Part shown: positions 1 through 6,198 of the stretch, piece by piece
Position numbering within the stretch: the first letter of the stretch is position 1
Layout: each line of letters opens with the position of its first letter
Assembly: GCA_016201575.1 (NCBI GenBank)
Contig: JACQCN010000374.1
Coordinates: 1 to 10,754 of the forward strand
Reading direction: 5' to 3'
Length of the DNA stretch: 10,754 nucleotides
Source of the DNA: Candidatus Rokuibacteriota bacterium
GTDB lineage: Bacteria; Methylomirabilota; Methylomirabilia; Rokubacteriales; CSP1-6
The notes under the pieces: generated by a model
Seen by the model: the letters and a program-made list of their open reading frames with translations, nothing else
Told to the model about the DNA's origin: nothing
The model's database searches: none
Position numbers and translations under genes: made by a program

Positions 1-207
1 AGCGGAGCCGGGCGCGGGCGCGATCGTCGCCCGCACCGCCCGCCACAGCTCTTCGATCTTGTCGGCCGGCACGCCCTGGCTCTGGGCGAGCCACGCGAAG
101 TCGTCGCGGCGGCCCGTCCTCGCCAGCTCGAGATAGGGGCCGGAGCGCGCGAGCACCTCGATCGCGGTCGCGTCGACGAAGAAGACGCGCCGGGCGCGGC
201 AGCTCAT
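1..207 (-). CDS. Hypothetical protein, N-terminal part (runs off left edge)
   Basis: The first 69 codons of an open frame start at an ATG at 205-207 and continue past the window edge. The protein begins MSCRARRVFFVDATAIEVLA and has a charged, probably helical stretch (DDFAWL near residue 36, DKIEELWRAVRATI near 49-62). Nearly every codon ends in G or C, as in the neighbouring real genes, which supports coding. I do not recognise the family. It lies 36 nt downstream of the amidohydrolase stop, in the same frame, with no other possible start in between. No good Shine-Dalgarno sequence is visible, so translation may be coupled to the amidohydrolase. No signal peptide or membrane segment is seen in this part. 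Confidence 0.6.
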   Translation of the reverse strand, partial: MSCRARRVFFVDATAIEVLARSGPYLELARTGRRDDFAWLAQSQGVPADKIEELWRAVRATIAPAPGSA

Positions 208-243
208 GCCTGGGAGATCGCTGGTGGTCTCATCGGACGGTGC

Positions 244-1449
244 TCAGGCCGCGGTCGCTCCCAGCCGGTTGACGACCGGCTCGCCGTGGGCGATGACGAG
301 CCGGACGCGGGAGAGCGCGCCGATGTCGGCGAGCGGATCGCCCTCGACGGCGAGCAGGTCGGCCGCGAAGCCGGGGGCCACGCGCCCGATCTCACGCTCG
401 AGACCGAGCGCGGCCGCCGCCTGCGACGTCGCCGCTCGCAGCGCCTCCATCGGCGGCAGCCCGTGCCGGATCATCAGCGCCAGCTCCGGCACGAGGCTGC
501 CGTGCGGGTTCAGGGGCGTCCCGGCGTCGCTCCCGGCCGCGATCGGCACGCCAGCCCGCGCCGCCATCTCGAAGCTGCGGCCGTGCGTCTCCACGATCCC
601 ACGCGCCTTGCGCGCCATGAACGCCGGGATCCCGGCGGCCTCGCCGCCCTCGGCGATGGCGCGCGAGGCGACGAGCGTGGGCACGAGGAACACGCCGTCG
701 CGCTTCATCCGCGCCACGAGGTCGGCGTCGAGAAAGACGCCGTGCTCGATCGTCGTGATGCCGGCCTCGACGCAGCAGCGGATCCCCGCGGTGGCCTGGG
801 CGTGGGCCGCCACGCGGCGGCCCGCCTTGCCCGCCTCCTCGATCGCCGCGCGGATCTCGGCCTCGGTGAGCTGGGACGAGCCGGGCTCCACGCCGGGCGT
901 CATCACGCCTCCCGTGGCGAAGATCTTGATCACGTCCACGCCCATCTTGAGCTGCTCGCGCACCGCCTTGCGGACGTCGTCGGGGCCGTCGGCCTCCCGT
1001 CCGAACCACCAGCCGTGGCCGCCCGTCATGCAGATGCCGCGCCCGGCGGCGAGCACGCGGGGCCCCGGGATCAGCCGCTCGGCGATCGCCCGCTTGACCG
1101 CCAGCTCGAGGTAGTCCTTGCCGCCGAGATCGCGGACGGTGGTCACGCCCGCCTCCACCGACTGCCGGGCGCGCGCGGCCATCTTGAGCGCCGTGAGCCC
1201 CGCGGGGTCGTCGACGAGCGGCCGCACGGGGTCGGCCTCCGCGCCGAGGCAGAGGTGGACATGACAGTTGACGAGGCCGGGCAGCAGCGTCAGGCCGTCG
1301 AGCCGGAGGACGTCGCCCGCGGGCGTGCGCGACGCGCCGACGACGTCCACGACCCGATCGCGCTCGACGACGACGGCCCGGCCCGGGACGGGCGGCGCGC
1401 CGGTGCCGTCGATCAGCGTGGCGCCGCTCAGGATCAGCCGATCAGGCAT
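244..1449 (-). CDS. Metal-dependent amidohydrolase, Xaa-Pro dipeptidase / imidazolonepropionase-like group
   Basis: A complete 401-residue amidohydrolase-superfamily enzyme, a normal length for the group. The start MPDRLILSGATLIDGTG is the typical small beta-sandwich N-terminus. The metal ligands of a TIM-barrel amidohydrolase are all visible: HVH (H63, H65), a lysine likely to be carbamylated in VIKIFATGG (K175), H216 in AAHAQ, H236 in IEHG and D308 in AGSDAGT. The stretch MTGGHGWWFGREADG (141-155) is typical of the COG1228 prolidase-like members, several of which hydrolyse dipeptides or N-acyl amino acids. The exact substrate cannot be read from the sequence. Upstream lies the remnant of a peptide ABC transporter, which suggests the enzyme once processed imported peptides. 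Only 6 nt separate its ATG from a 66-bp tandem repeat, and no proper Shine-Dalgarno sequence is seen, so its original 5' region may be altered. Confidence 0.9.
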   Translation of the reverse strand: MPDRLILSGATLIDGTGAPPVPGRAVVVERDRVVDVVGASRTPAGDVLRLDGLTLLPGLVNCHVHLCLGAEADPVRPLVDDPAGLTALKMAARARQSVEAGVTTVRDLGGKDYLELAVKRAIAERLIPGPRVLAAGRGICMTGGHGWWFGREADGPDDVRKAVREQLKMGVDVIKIFATGGVMTPGVEPGSSQLTEAEIRAAIEEAGKAGRRVAAHAQATAGIRCCVEAGITTIEHGVFLDADLVARMKRDGVFLVPTLVASRAIAEGGEAAGIPAFMARKARGIVETHGRSFEMAARAGVPIAAGSDAGTPLNPHGSLVPELALMIRHGLPPMEALRAATSQAAAALGLEREIGRVAPGFAADLLAVEGDPLADIGALSRVRLVIAHGEPVVNRLGATAA

Positions 1450-1455
1450 GGGCGG

Positions 1456-1587
1456 GATTGACGCGGGCCTCGCCTCGCGACGGGCTCGCCACCAGACTCG
1501 CCGGCGCCGCTCGGCTCGAACGATTGACTCGGGCCTCGCCTCGCGACGGGCTCGCCACCAGACTCGCCGGCGCCGCTCGGCTCGAAC
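1456..1587. repeat. Tandem direct repeat, 2 x 66 bp
   Basis: Two adjacent copies (1456-1521 and 1522-1587) of a 66-bp unit differ at a single base (G at 1463, T at 1529). The unit begins gattgac and ends ggctcgaac on the plus strand. It contains the 8-bp palindrome CGGCGCCG (1502-1509 and 1568-1575). Because 66 is a multiple of three, duplication does not shift any frame, and several frames on both strands stay open. The array fills the space between the stop of the transporter remnant (1589) and the amidohydrolase start (1449). It could be a local slippage duplication or two copies of a dispersed intergenic repeat; one window cannot decide. Confidence 0.95.
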
Positions 1588-1588
1588 T

Positions 1589-1934
1589 TCATCGCGCCAA
1601 GCGAGGGTCGAGCGTGTCGCGCCGGCCGGCGCCGAGGAGGTTGATTCCCAGCACCGTGATCAGGATCGTGACTCCCGGAAAGGTGGCGCGCCACCACGCC
1701 GTCGAGAGATAGACGCGCCCGTCCGCCAGCATCCCACCCCACGTCGGGGTCGGCGGCGGCACGCCGAGCCCGAGAAACGACAGCGCCGATTCGACCACGA
1801 TCACCCGCGCCATGTCCAGAGTCGCCGAGCCGGGCCGGGTCGCCCGTGAGATGCCGGATGAGGACCACGACGAACGAGACACCGAGCATGACGATGAGCG
1901 GCTGGGCCAGCCGTCGGGCCAGGACCGTCTTCAT
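1589..1934 (-). pseudogene. Oligopeptide ABC transporter permease remnant: dppB 5' end joined to dppC 3' end
   Basis: From an ATG at 1932-1934 the minus strand encodes about 36 residues typical of the start of a DppB/OppB permease: a basic start ([12 protein letters not shown]), a first membrane helix ([14 protein letters not shown]) and the LTGDPARL motif. Near 1823-1830 the homology jumps to another frame, which encodes about 78 residues typical of the C-terminus of a DppC/OppC permease: [25 protein letters not shown], a hydrophobic helix, NLLGAG, and RDTLDPRL just before the TGA at 1589-1591. Intact DppB and DppC are each roughly 300 residues, so about 500 residues of coding sequence are missing. 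The simplest reading is a single deletion through both genes that also broke the frame. The dppB' ATG overlaps the rlmD stop by 4 nt (ATGA). The remnant cannot form a transporter. Confidence 0.85.
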
Positions 1935-3298
1935 CCGCCGCGGGTCAGTCGGGCGATGGCCTCGATGTGCGGGGTGTGGGGGAACATGTCGACGGGCTGC
2001 ACCCACTCCAGCCGGTAGCCCGCGCGGGTGAGGTCGCCGGCGTCGCGGGCGAGCGTCCCGGGGTTGCACGAGACGTAGACGATGCGCGCCGGGCCCAGCG
2101 CCACCAGCGCCTGCAGCGCCTTGGGATGGAAGCCGGCGCGCGGCGGGTCCGCCACGACCACCTCGGCCTTCACGCCGTTCCTGATCAGCTCCGGCAGGTG
2201 GTGCCGCACCTCGCCCGACAGGAACGTGCAGTTGTCGATCCCGTTCGCCCGCGCGTTGCGCACCGCGTCCTCGACGGCCGTGGCCGCCACCTCGATGCCG
2301 AAGAGGCGGCGGCAGCGCGGGGCGAGCAGGAGGCTGATCGCGCCGGTGCCGGAGAAGAGGTCGAAGACCGTCTCCATCCCCGTCAGCGCGCACGCCGCCT
2401 CCACGAGGGCGAAGAGCCGCTCGGCCTGCGCCGTGTTGGTCTTGAAGAAGGAGTTCGCCGAGATCTGGAAGGTGAGCCCGCCGAGCGACTCGTTGATGTG
2501 GTCGCGGCCGGCGAGCAGGTGCTCCTCGGTCCCGACGGCCACGCTGGCCTTCTTGGCGTTGACGTTGAGGACGACGCTGACCGTGCTCGGCACCCGGGCG
2601 CGCAGCCGCTCGGCCAGCGGCGCCAGCGTCTCGATCTCGGGAGCGGTGGCGACGATGTTCGCCATCGTCTCCCCCGTGCGCCGCCCCTCGCGCAGCATCA
2701 GGAAGCGGAGCAGACCATCCCCGGCGGCCTGATCGTAGACGCTGAGGCGCCGCTCCCGCAGGTCGCGCCGCACCTCGTCGAGGAGCGCGTTGAGCGCGTC
2801 GGGCTGGAGCAGGCAGCGCTCGACGTCGAGGACCGAGTCGTAGCGCTCGGCCTCGTGCAGCCCCACCACCGGCTCGCCCGCGACCTCCGCCACCGTGAAC
2901 TCCATCTTGTTGCGGTAGCCGTAGAGCTCGGGCGCGGGCACGATCGGGCGGATCTCGAAGCGGCCGAGGCCGCCCAGGCGCTGCAGGCAGTCCGCCACCT
3001 GCTTGGCCTTGAAGGCGAGCTGGGCGGGATAGGCGAGATGCTGGAGCCGGCAGCCTCCGCAGCGGCCGAAGTAGGGGCAGGGCGCCTCGACCCGGTCGGG
3101 CGAGGGCGTCTCGACCGCCTCGATGACCCCCCGGCCGAAGCGGGCGCGCGCCTCCGCGAGCCGGACCCGGAGGCGATCGCCCGGCAGGCCTCCCCGCACG
3201 AAGACCACGTAACCGTCGGCGCGCCCCACGCCTTCCCCGCCGAAAGCGAGGTCGTCAATGGTCAAGGAAAGAGACTCTCCGCGCCTCGGTCGGCTCAT
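1931..3298 (-). CDS. rlmD: 23S rRNA (uracil-C5)-methyltransferase RlmD/RumA family
   Basis: An SAM-dependent RNA m5U methyltransferase of 455 residues. Numbering from the ATG at 3298, an N-terminal TRAM-type RNA-binding domain (about 8-65) is followed by the 4Fe-4S cysteine set CPYFGRCGGC (C74, C80, C83) with the fourth cysteine C162 in VERCL. A central RNA-binding region precedes the Rossmann fold: SANSFFKTN (280-288), SAM motif FDLFSGTG (312-319), DPPR (384-387), the catalytic nucleophile C411 in SCNPGTLARD and the general base E446 in HIEAIARL. The cluster cysteines and length favour RlmD (U1939) or an RlmCD-like enzyme; TrmA lacks the cluster. A GTG at 3307 is in frame, but it directly abuts a strong -10 box and so cannot lie on that transcript; the ATG at 3298 is preferred. 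The stop overlaps the transporter remnant start by 4 nt. Confidence 0.93.
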   Translation of the reverse strand: MSRPRRGESLSLTIDDLAFGGEGVGRADGYVVFVRGGLPGDRLRVRLAEARARFGRGVIEAVETPSPDRVEAPCPYFGRCGGCRLQHLAYPAQLAFKAKQVADCLQRLGGLGRFEIRPIVPAPELYGYRNKMEFTVAEVAGEPVVGLHEAERYDSVLDVERCLLQPDALNALLDEVRRDLRERRLSVYDQAAGDGLLRFLMLREGRRTGETMANIVATAPEIETLAPLAERLRARVPSTVSVVLNVNAKKASVAVGTEEHLLAGRDHINESLGGLTFQISANSFFKTNTAQAERLFALVEAACALTGMETVFDLFSGTGAISLLLAPRCRRLFGIEVAATAVEDAVRNARANGIDNCTFLSGEVRHHLPELIRNGVKAEVVVADPPRAGFHPKALQALVALGPARIVYVSCNPGTLARDAGDLTRAGYRLEWVQPVDMFPHTPHIEAIARLTRGG

Positions 3299-3307
3299 GG
3301 GAGTCAC

Positions 3308-3336
3308 ACTATAAATTTGCGTCAGATCGAAGTCAA
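3308..3336 (-). promoter_or_regulatory. Sigma70-type promoter of rlmD
   Basis: On the minus strand, TTGACT (3331-3336) and TATAGT (3308-3313) are separated by exactly 17 bp, each matching the consensus at five of six positions. They lie in an AT-richer patch within otherwise very GC-rich DNA. The expected transcription start, about 7 nt past the -10, falls just before the ATG at 3298. The rlmD mRNA would therefore be leaderless or have a leader of only a few nucleotides, which agrees with the absence of a Shine-Dalgarno sequence. Confidence 0.7.
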
Positions 3337-3342
3337 TTTGAC
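3332..3342. promoter_or_regulatory. 11-nt palindrome over the -35 region (possible operator)
   Basis: GTCAA-T-TTGAC is a perfect inverted repeat with a one-base centre. It covers most of the minus-strand -35 hexamer and creates a second TTGAC on the plus strand (3338-3343), back to back. It could be a repressor site or simply the result of two facing -35-like hexamers. No matching plus-strand -10 lies 16-18 bp downstream of 3343. Confidence 0.35.
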
Positions 3343-3380
3343 CTGAGCCGTATATGCTGGTCGCCGTGTCGAGAGCGCGC

Positions 3381-3386
3381 TATGAT
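3381..3386 (+). promoter_or_regulatory. Candidate -10 box for the DUF721 gene
   Basis: TATGAT stands alone in GC-rich sequence 8 nt upstream of the ATG at 3395. A transcription start about 7 nt downstream would give a leaderless or nearly leaderless mRNA, mirroring the arrangement at rlmD. The sequence 17 bp upstream (TGGTCG at 3358-3363) is a poor -35, so the call is tentative. Confidence 0.4.
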
Positions 3387-3394
3387 GCCCTGCG

Positions 3395-3862
3395 ATGAGG
3401 CCATCGGCGCCCCGCGCCGTCGGTGACATTCTCCCCCTGGCCGTCCCCCAGATCGCGGACCGGCTCGCGGAGCTGACGATCCGGCGGCAATGGCGGTCCC
3501 TGGTCGGACCCATCCTGGGATCCGAGGCGGCCCGGCGCACTCAGCCAGCCGGGCTCATGGGGGACCGCCTGCACGTCGTCGTCGACAACTCGCCCTGGCT
3601 CCAGGAAGTCACGCTGCGCGCGCCCGAGATCGTCGGCGCGCTCGACCGCGCGCTCGGGCCGGGCACGGTCCGGACGCTCAAGGTCACGCTGGGCAGGATC
3701 GAGACCGACAGCCCGCCTCCCTCGCGGCCACCGGCCGAGCCCGGACATCGGGTCACCGATGAGGAGCGCCGGGCCGTCGATGACCTCCTGGCCTCGATCA
3801 CGGATCCCGACCTCGCAGCCTCGATGCGGCGACTGCTCCTGAAGACGAGACGATTCTCTTGA
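3395..3862 (+). CDS. DUF721 / DciA-like protein
   Basis: A 155-residue protein with the DUF721 pattern: a helical N-terminus (about 10-30), QWRSLVGPILGSEAARRTQP (32-51), then GDRLHVVVDNSPWLQEV (56-72) and a final strand, VRTLKVTLGR (92-101). The spacing of W33, G38, P51, L59 and W68 is the family signature. DUF721 proteins include DciA, the replicative-helicase loader/operator found in bacteria lacking DnaC, acting on DnaB in the cytoplasm. The family is broad, so the helicase role is inferred. A proline-rich linker (107-117) leads to a helical tail (121-150) that is probably accessory. It is the first plus-strand gene after the divergent region and ends 13 nt before the TPR lipoprotein gene. 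No Shine-Dalgarno sequence precedes its ATG. Confidence 0.8.
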   Translation: MRPSAPRAVGDILPLAVPQIADRLAELTIRRQWRSLVGPILGSEAARRTQPAGLMGDRLHVVVDNSPWLQEVTLRAPEIVGALDRALGPGTVRTLKVTLGRIETDSPPPSRPPAEPGHRVTDEERRAVDDLLASITDPDLAASMRRLLLKTRRFS

Positions 3863-3875
3863 CACGAGGTCTTGC

Positions 3876-5627
3876 ATGACACGAGCGCTTCTGCCGGCAG
3901 TCTTCCTGTCCCTCCTCATCGCCGGTTGCGTGACGGCGGCGCCCACCGCGAGTAACACGGACACGCCCGCTCCGCCCTCGCCGCGCCCGGCCGGCCAGGA
4001 CTGGATGGCGGAGGCGTACTACCACTTCGCGGTGGCCCAGATGCAGGCCCAGGCGGGACGGCTGAAGGACGCGATCGGCGAGCTGCGGGAATCCCTCAAG
4101 CTCGATCCCCGCGCCTCGATCCTCTGGATGCAGCTCGCCCAGTGGCTCGGCCGCACCGACGCCCTCGACGAGGCGGTGACAGCGGCGCGCAAGGCGGTGC
4201 AGCTCGCGCCCGACTCGCCGGCCCAGCGCTTCACGCTGGCCGAGCTGCTGCGCGCCCAGAAGAAGTACGGCGAGGCGGAGGCCGAGTTCGAGAAGGTGAT
4301 CACCCTCAACCCGAAGTCGCCCGACGCCTACCTGAGCCTGGCGCGCTACCTCGTCGAGCAGAAGGCCTACGAGCGGGCCCGCGAGGTGCTCCTCCGGCTG
4401 GTCGCGGTGCAGCCGAGCCTCGCCCAGGCCCATTTCTTGCTTGGCCGCCTGGCCATCGAGCAGGAGCAGTGGGACGAGGCGGTCACGCGGCTGAAGCGGG
4501 CGGTGGAGCTGGACCCCGACCACGACGGGGCCTGGACGGCGCTCGGCTACGCCTATGAGGCGCGCCACGAGCCGGAGAAGGCCATCGAGGTTTATCGCCA
4601 GGCGATCCAGGCGAGCCCCGACAACGGAGCCTTCGTCGAGCGCCTCGGCGACCTCCTGATCCGGCTCGGTCGCTTCCAGGAAGCGCAGGCCGAGATCGAG
4701 CACCTGACCCAGGCGGCGCCCCGCGATCCCCGCGTCTTCATGAAGCTCGGCGCCGTGTACTACGAGCAGAAGCAGTGGGACAAGGCCAGCGAGGCCTTCC
4801 GCCGCGTCCTCGCCCTCGAGCCCTCCAACCTCCGCGCCCGCTTCTTCCTGGCCACCACGCTCATGGACGGCGGCAAGGACGCCGAGGCCCAGGGGGAGCT
4901 GCAGCAGATCCTGCGCGCCGATCCCCAGTCGATCGACGCGCGCGTGCAGCTGGGCTTCCTCCACAGCCGGGCCAAGCGGTTCGACGAGGCGATCGCGATC
5001 CTGAAGGAGGCCGCCAACCTCGATCCGAAGCGGCCCGAGCTCTTCCTCTACCTCGGCACCGCCTACTACCGGGCGCAGCAGTACGACCGGTCGCTGGCCA
5101 CGCTCCAGGAAGGGCTCTCGCTCGAGCCCCGGAACAAGGACCTGCTTTTCCAGCTCGGCGTCGTGCTCGAGAAGCAAACGAAGTTCGACGACGCCGTCCG
5201 CGCGTTTCGCGAGGTGATCCAGCTCGATCCCAAGCACGCCGAGGCCTACAACTACGTCGGCTACATGTTCGCCGAGAAGGGGGTCAACCTCGACGAGGCG
5301 GTGACCCTGATCTCGAAGGCGCTGGCCCTGGAGCCGGACAACGGCTACTTCATCGACAGTCTCGGCTGGGCGCTGTACCAGCAGGGTCACTACCCGGAGG
5401 CCCTGCATGAGCTCAAGCGCCCCGTCGAGAAGGCCAAGGAGGATCCGGTGATCTTCGACCACCTCGGCGACGCGTTCATGAAGAACGGCCTCGCCGAGGA
5501 GGCGATCACGGCTTGGGAGAAGTCGCTCTCGCTCGACCCGCACGCGGAGGCGGTGAAGAAGAAGATCGAGGAGGGGCGCAACCGCCTGCGCCGGGTCAAG
5601 GGTGAGAGCCCGAAGGCGTCTCAGTAA
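3876..5627 (+). CDS. TPR-repeat outer-membrane lipoprotein (LbcA-like by position)
   Basis: A 583-residue lipoprotein. MTRALLPAVFLSLLIAGC is a signal peptide with lipobox LIAGC (C18). Valine at +2, with no aspartate, predicts outer-membrane sorting. After a Pro/Ala/Thr-rich linker (19-41), tetratricopeptide repeats fill residues 44-555. The conserved end-of-repeat prolines fall at 78, 112, 146, 180 and so on to 452, twelve in an exact 34-residue register, with slightly irregular repeats after that. The C-terminal signature NYVGYMFAEKG, IDSLGWALYQQG, DHLGDAF is typical of the TPR protein found next to lolB in Proteobacteria. In Pseudomonas the gene in this place is LbcA, a scaffold for the protease CtpA; the same role here is inference only. 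A GAGGT Shine-Dalgarno (3866-3870) sits 5 nt before the ATG. The gene overlaps the next one by 26 nt. Confidence 0.92.
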   Translation: MTRALLPAVFLSLLIAGCVTAAPTASNTDTPAPPSPRPAGQDWMAEAYYHFAVAQMQAQAGRLKDAIGELRESLKLDPRASILWMQLAQWLGRTDALDEAVTAARKAVQLAPDSPAQRFTLAELLRAQKKYGEAEAEFEKVITLNPKSPDAYLSLARYLVEQKAYERAREVLLRLVAVQPSLAQAHFLLGRLAIEQEQWDEAVTRLKRAVELDPDHDGAWTALGYAYEARHEPEKAIEVYRQAIQASPDNGAFVERLGDLLIRLGRFQEAQAEIEHLTQAAPRDPRVFMKLGAVYYEQKQWDKASEAFRRVLALEPSNLRARFFLATTLMDGGKDAEAQGELQQILRADPQSIDARVQLGFLHSRAKRFDEAIAILKEAANLDPKRPELFLYLGTAYYRAQQYDRSLATLQEGLSLEPRNKDLLFQLGVVLEKQTKFDDAVRAFREVIQLDPKHAEAYNYVGYMFAEKGVNLDEAVTLISKALALEPDNGYFIDSLGWALYQQGHYPEALHELKRPVEKAKEDPVIFDHLGDAFMKNGLAEEAITAWEKSLSLDPHAEAVKKKIEEGRNRLRRVKGESPKASQ

Positions 5628-6198
5628 CTTCGCCCTCGCCCTCGTCGTCGCCGGGTGCGCCACGGCGGCACCCCCGCCCGGGCCGCCGCTGGCGGACGAG
5701 GTCCGGCGGCTCGTCGCGCTCCTGACGCTCCGGCGCGACGAGTTCTCCGATCTCCGTACTCTCTCCGAGGTGACGGTGCGTCGCGGAGGCGCCATCCAGC
5801 GCTTCGCCGGCGCGCTCCTCGTCAAGCCGCCGGCCTCGGTGCGCTTCGAGGCTCTCTCCCCCTTCGGCCAGCCGTTCCTGGTGGTCGCGATGTCCGACGG
5901 GACCCTGACGAGCTACAACGTGGTCGAGAACGCGGCGCTGACCGGCCCGGTGGGCGAGAAGACGAGCGGCCGCTGGCTCGGAGTACCCCTCGGGCCCGAG
6001 GACATCGTCGGCCTCCTGATCGGCCGCATGCTCCCGCCCACGGGCATGACCGCCGCGGAGATCCTTCCCGCGGACGACGCCGGCCCGTCGATCCAGATGG
6101 TGGGCCGCGACCGCACCGAGCTCTCGCGTGCTAGCGTAGCCTGCCTTGTCGAGGGGGGTCGGATCGGTGCGTCGCCTTGTGGTGAACGCCTCGGCTAA
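5602..6198 (+). CDS. LolB-like / DUF4292-like lipoprotein, probably 3'-truncated
   Basis: This frame starts at GTG 5602, the only start that keeps the lipobox: MRARRRLSNFALALVVAGC, C19. LolB-like proteins accept lipoproteins from the periplasmic carrier and place them in the outer membrane; DUF4292 relatives share the fold. The order matches that fold: FSDLRTLSEVTVRR (48-61), FAGALLVKPPASVRFEALSPFGQP (68-91), MSDGTLTSYN (97-106), then RWLGVPLGPEDIVGLLIGRMLPP (124-146). The family normally continues to roughly 200-260 residues with more beta strands. Here recognisable sequence stops near residue 172, and the last codons (about 6127-6198) lose the strong G/C third-base bias, so the true gene end seems lost. 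The frame overlaps the preceding gene by 26 nt and ispE by 32 nt. Position between the TPR lipoprotein and ispE supports a lolB assignment. Confidence 0.72.
   Translation: MRARRRLSNFALALVVAGCATAAPPPGPPLADEVRRLVALLTLRRDEFSDLRTLSEVTVRRGGAIQRFAGALLVKPPASVRFEALSPFGQPFLVVAMSDGTLTSYNVVENAALTGPVGEKTSGRWLGVPLGPEDIVGLLIGRMLPPTGMTAAEILPADDAGPSIQMVGRDRTELSRASVACLVEGGRIGASPCGERLG
6151..6159 (+). promoter_or_regulatory. Ribosome binding site that fixes the ispE start
   Basis: The purine run GAGGGGGGT lies 7 nt before GTG 6167. It supports that codon over the in-frame TTG at 6146, which lies upstream of the run. It sits inside the degenerate tail of the LolB-like frame. Confidence 0.65.

Noticed and set aside
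286..1461. 391-codon plus-strand open frame opposite the amidohydrolase
   Set aside because: Compositionally biased antisense shadow with no domain; the minus strand has the complete metal-ligand set.
1450..1590. CRISPR array reading of the 66-bp repeat
   Set aside because: Only two directly abutting copies, with no unique spacers and no cas genes nearby.
3299..3307. GTG at 3307 as the rlmD start
   Set aside because: It directly adjoins the -10 hexamer (3308-3313), so it would lie upstream of the expected transcription start; the ATG at 3298 follows three codons later.
1967..3346. 459-codon plus-strand open frame opposite rlmD
   Set aside because: Arg/Leu/Glu-rich antisense shadow; rlmD has all catalytic and cluster residues on the other strand.
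3860..3885. Nine-base direct repeat TGACACGAG spanning the DUF721 stop and the TPR gene start
   Set aside because: Only nine bases, 17 bp apart, and partly made of the stop codon, Shine-Dalgarno and start codon; chance is a sufficient explanation.
3798..5825. 675-codon open frame on the minus strand opposite the TPR lipoprotein gene
   Set aside because: It is a shadow of a GC-rich repeat gene: a Leu/Arg/Val/Glu-rich product with no recognisable domain, opposite a clear lipoprotein with signal peptide, TPRs and Shine-Dalgarno.
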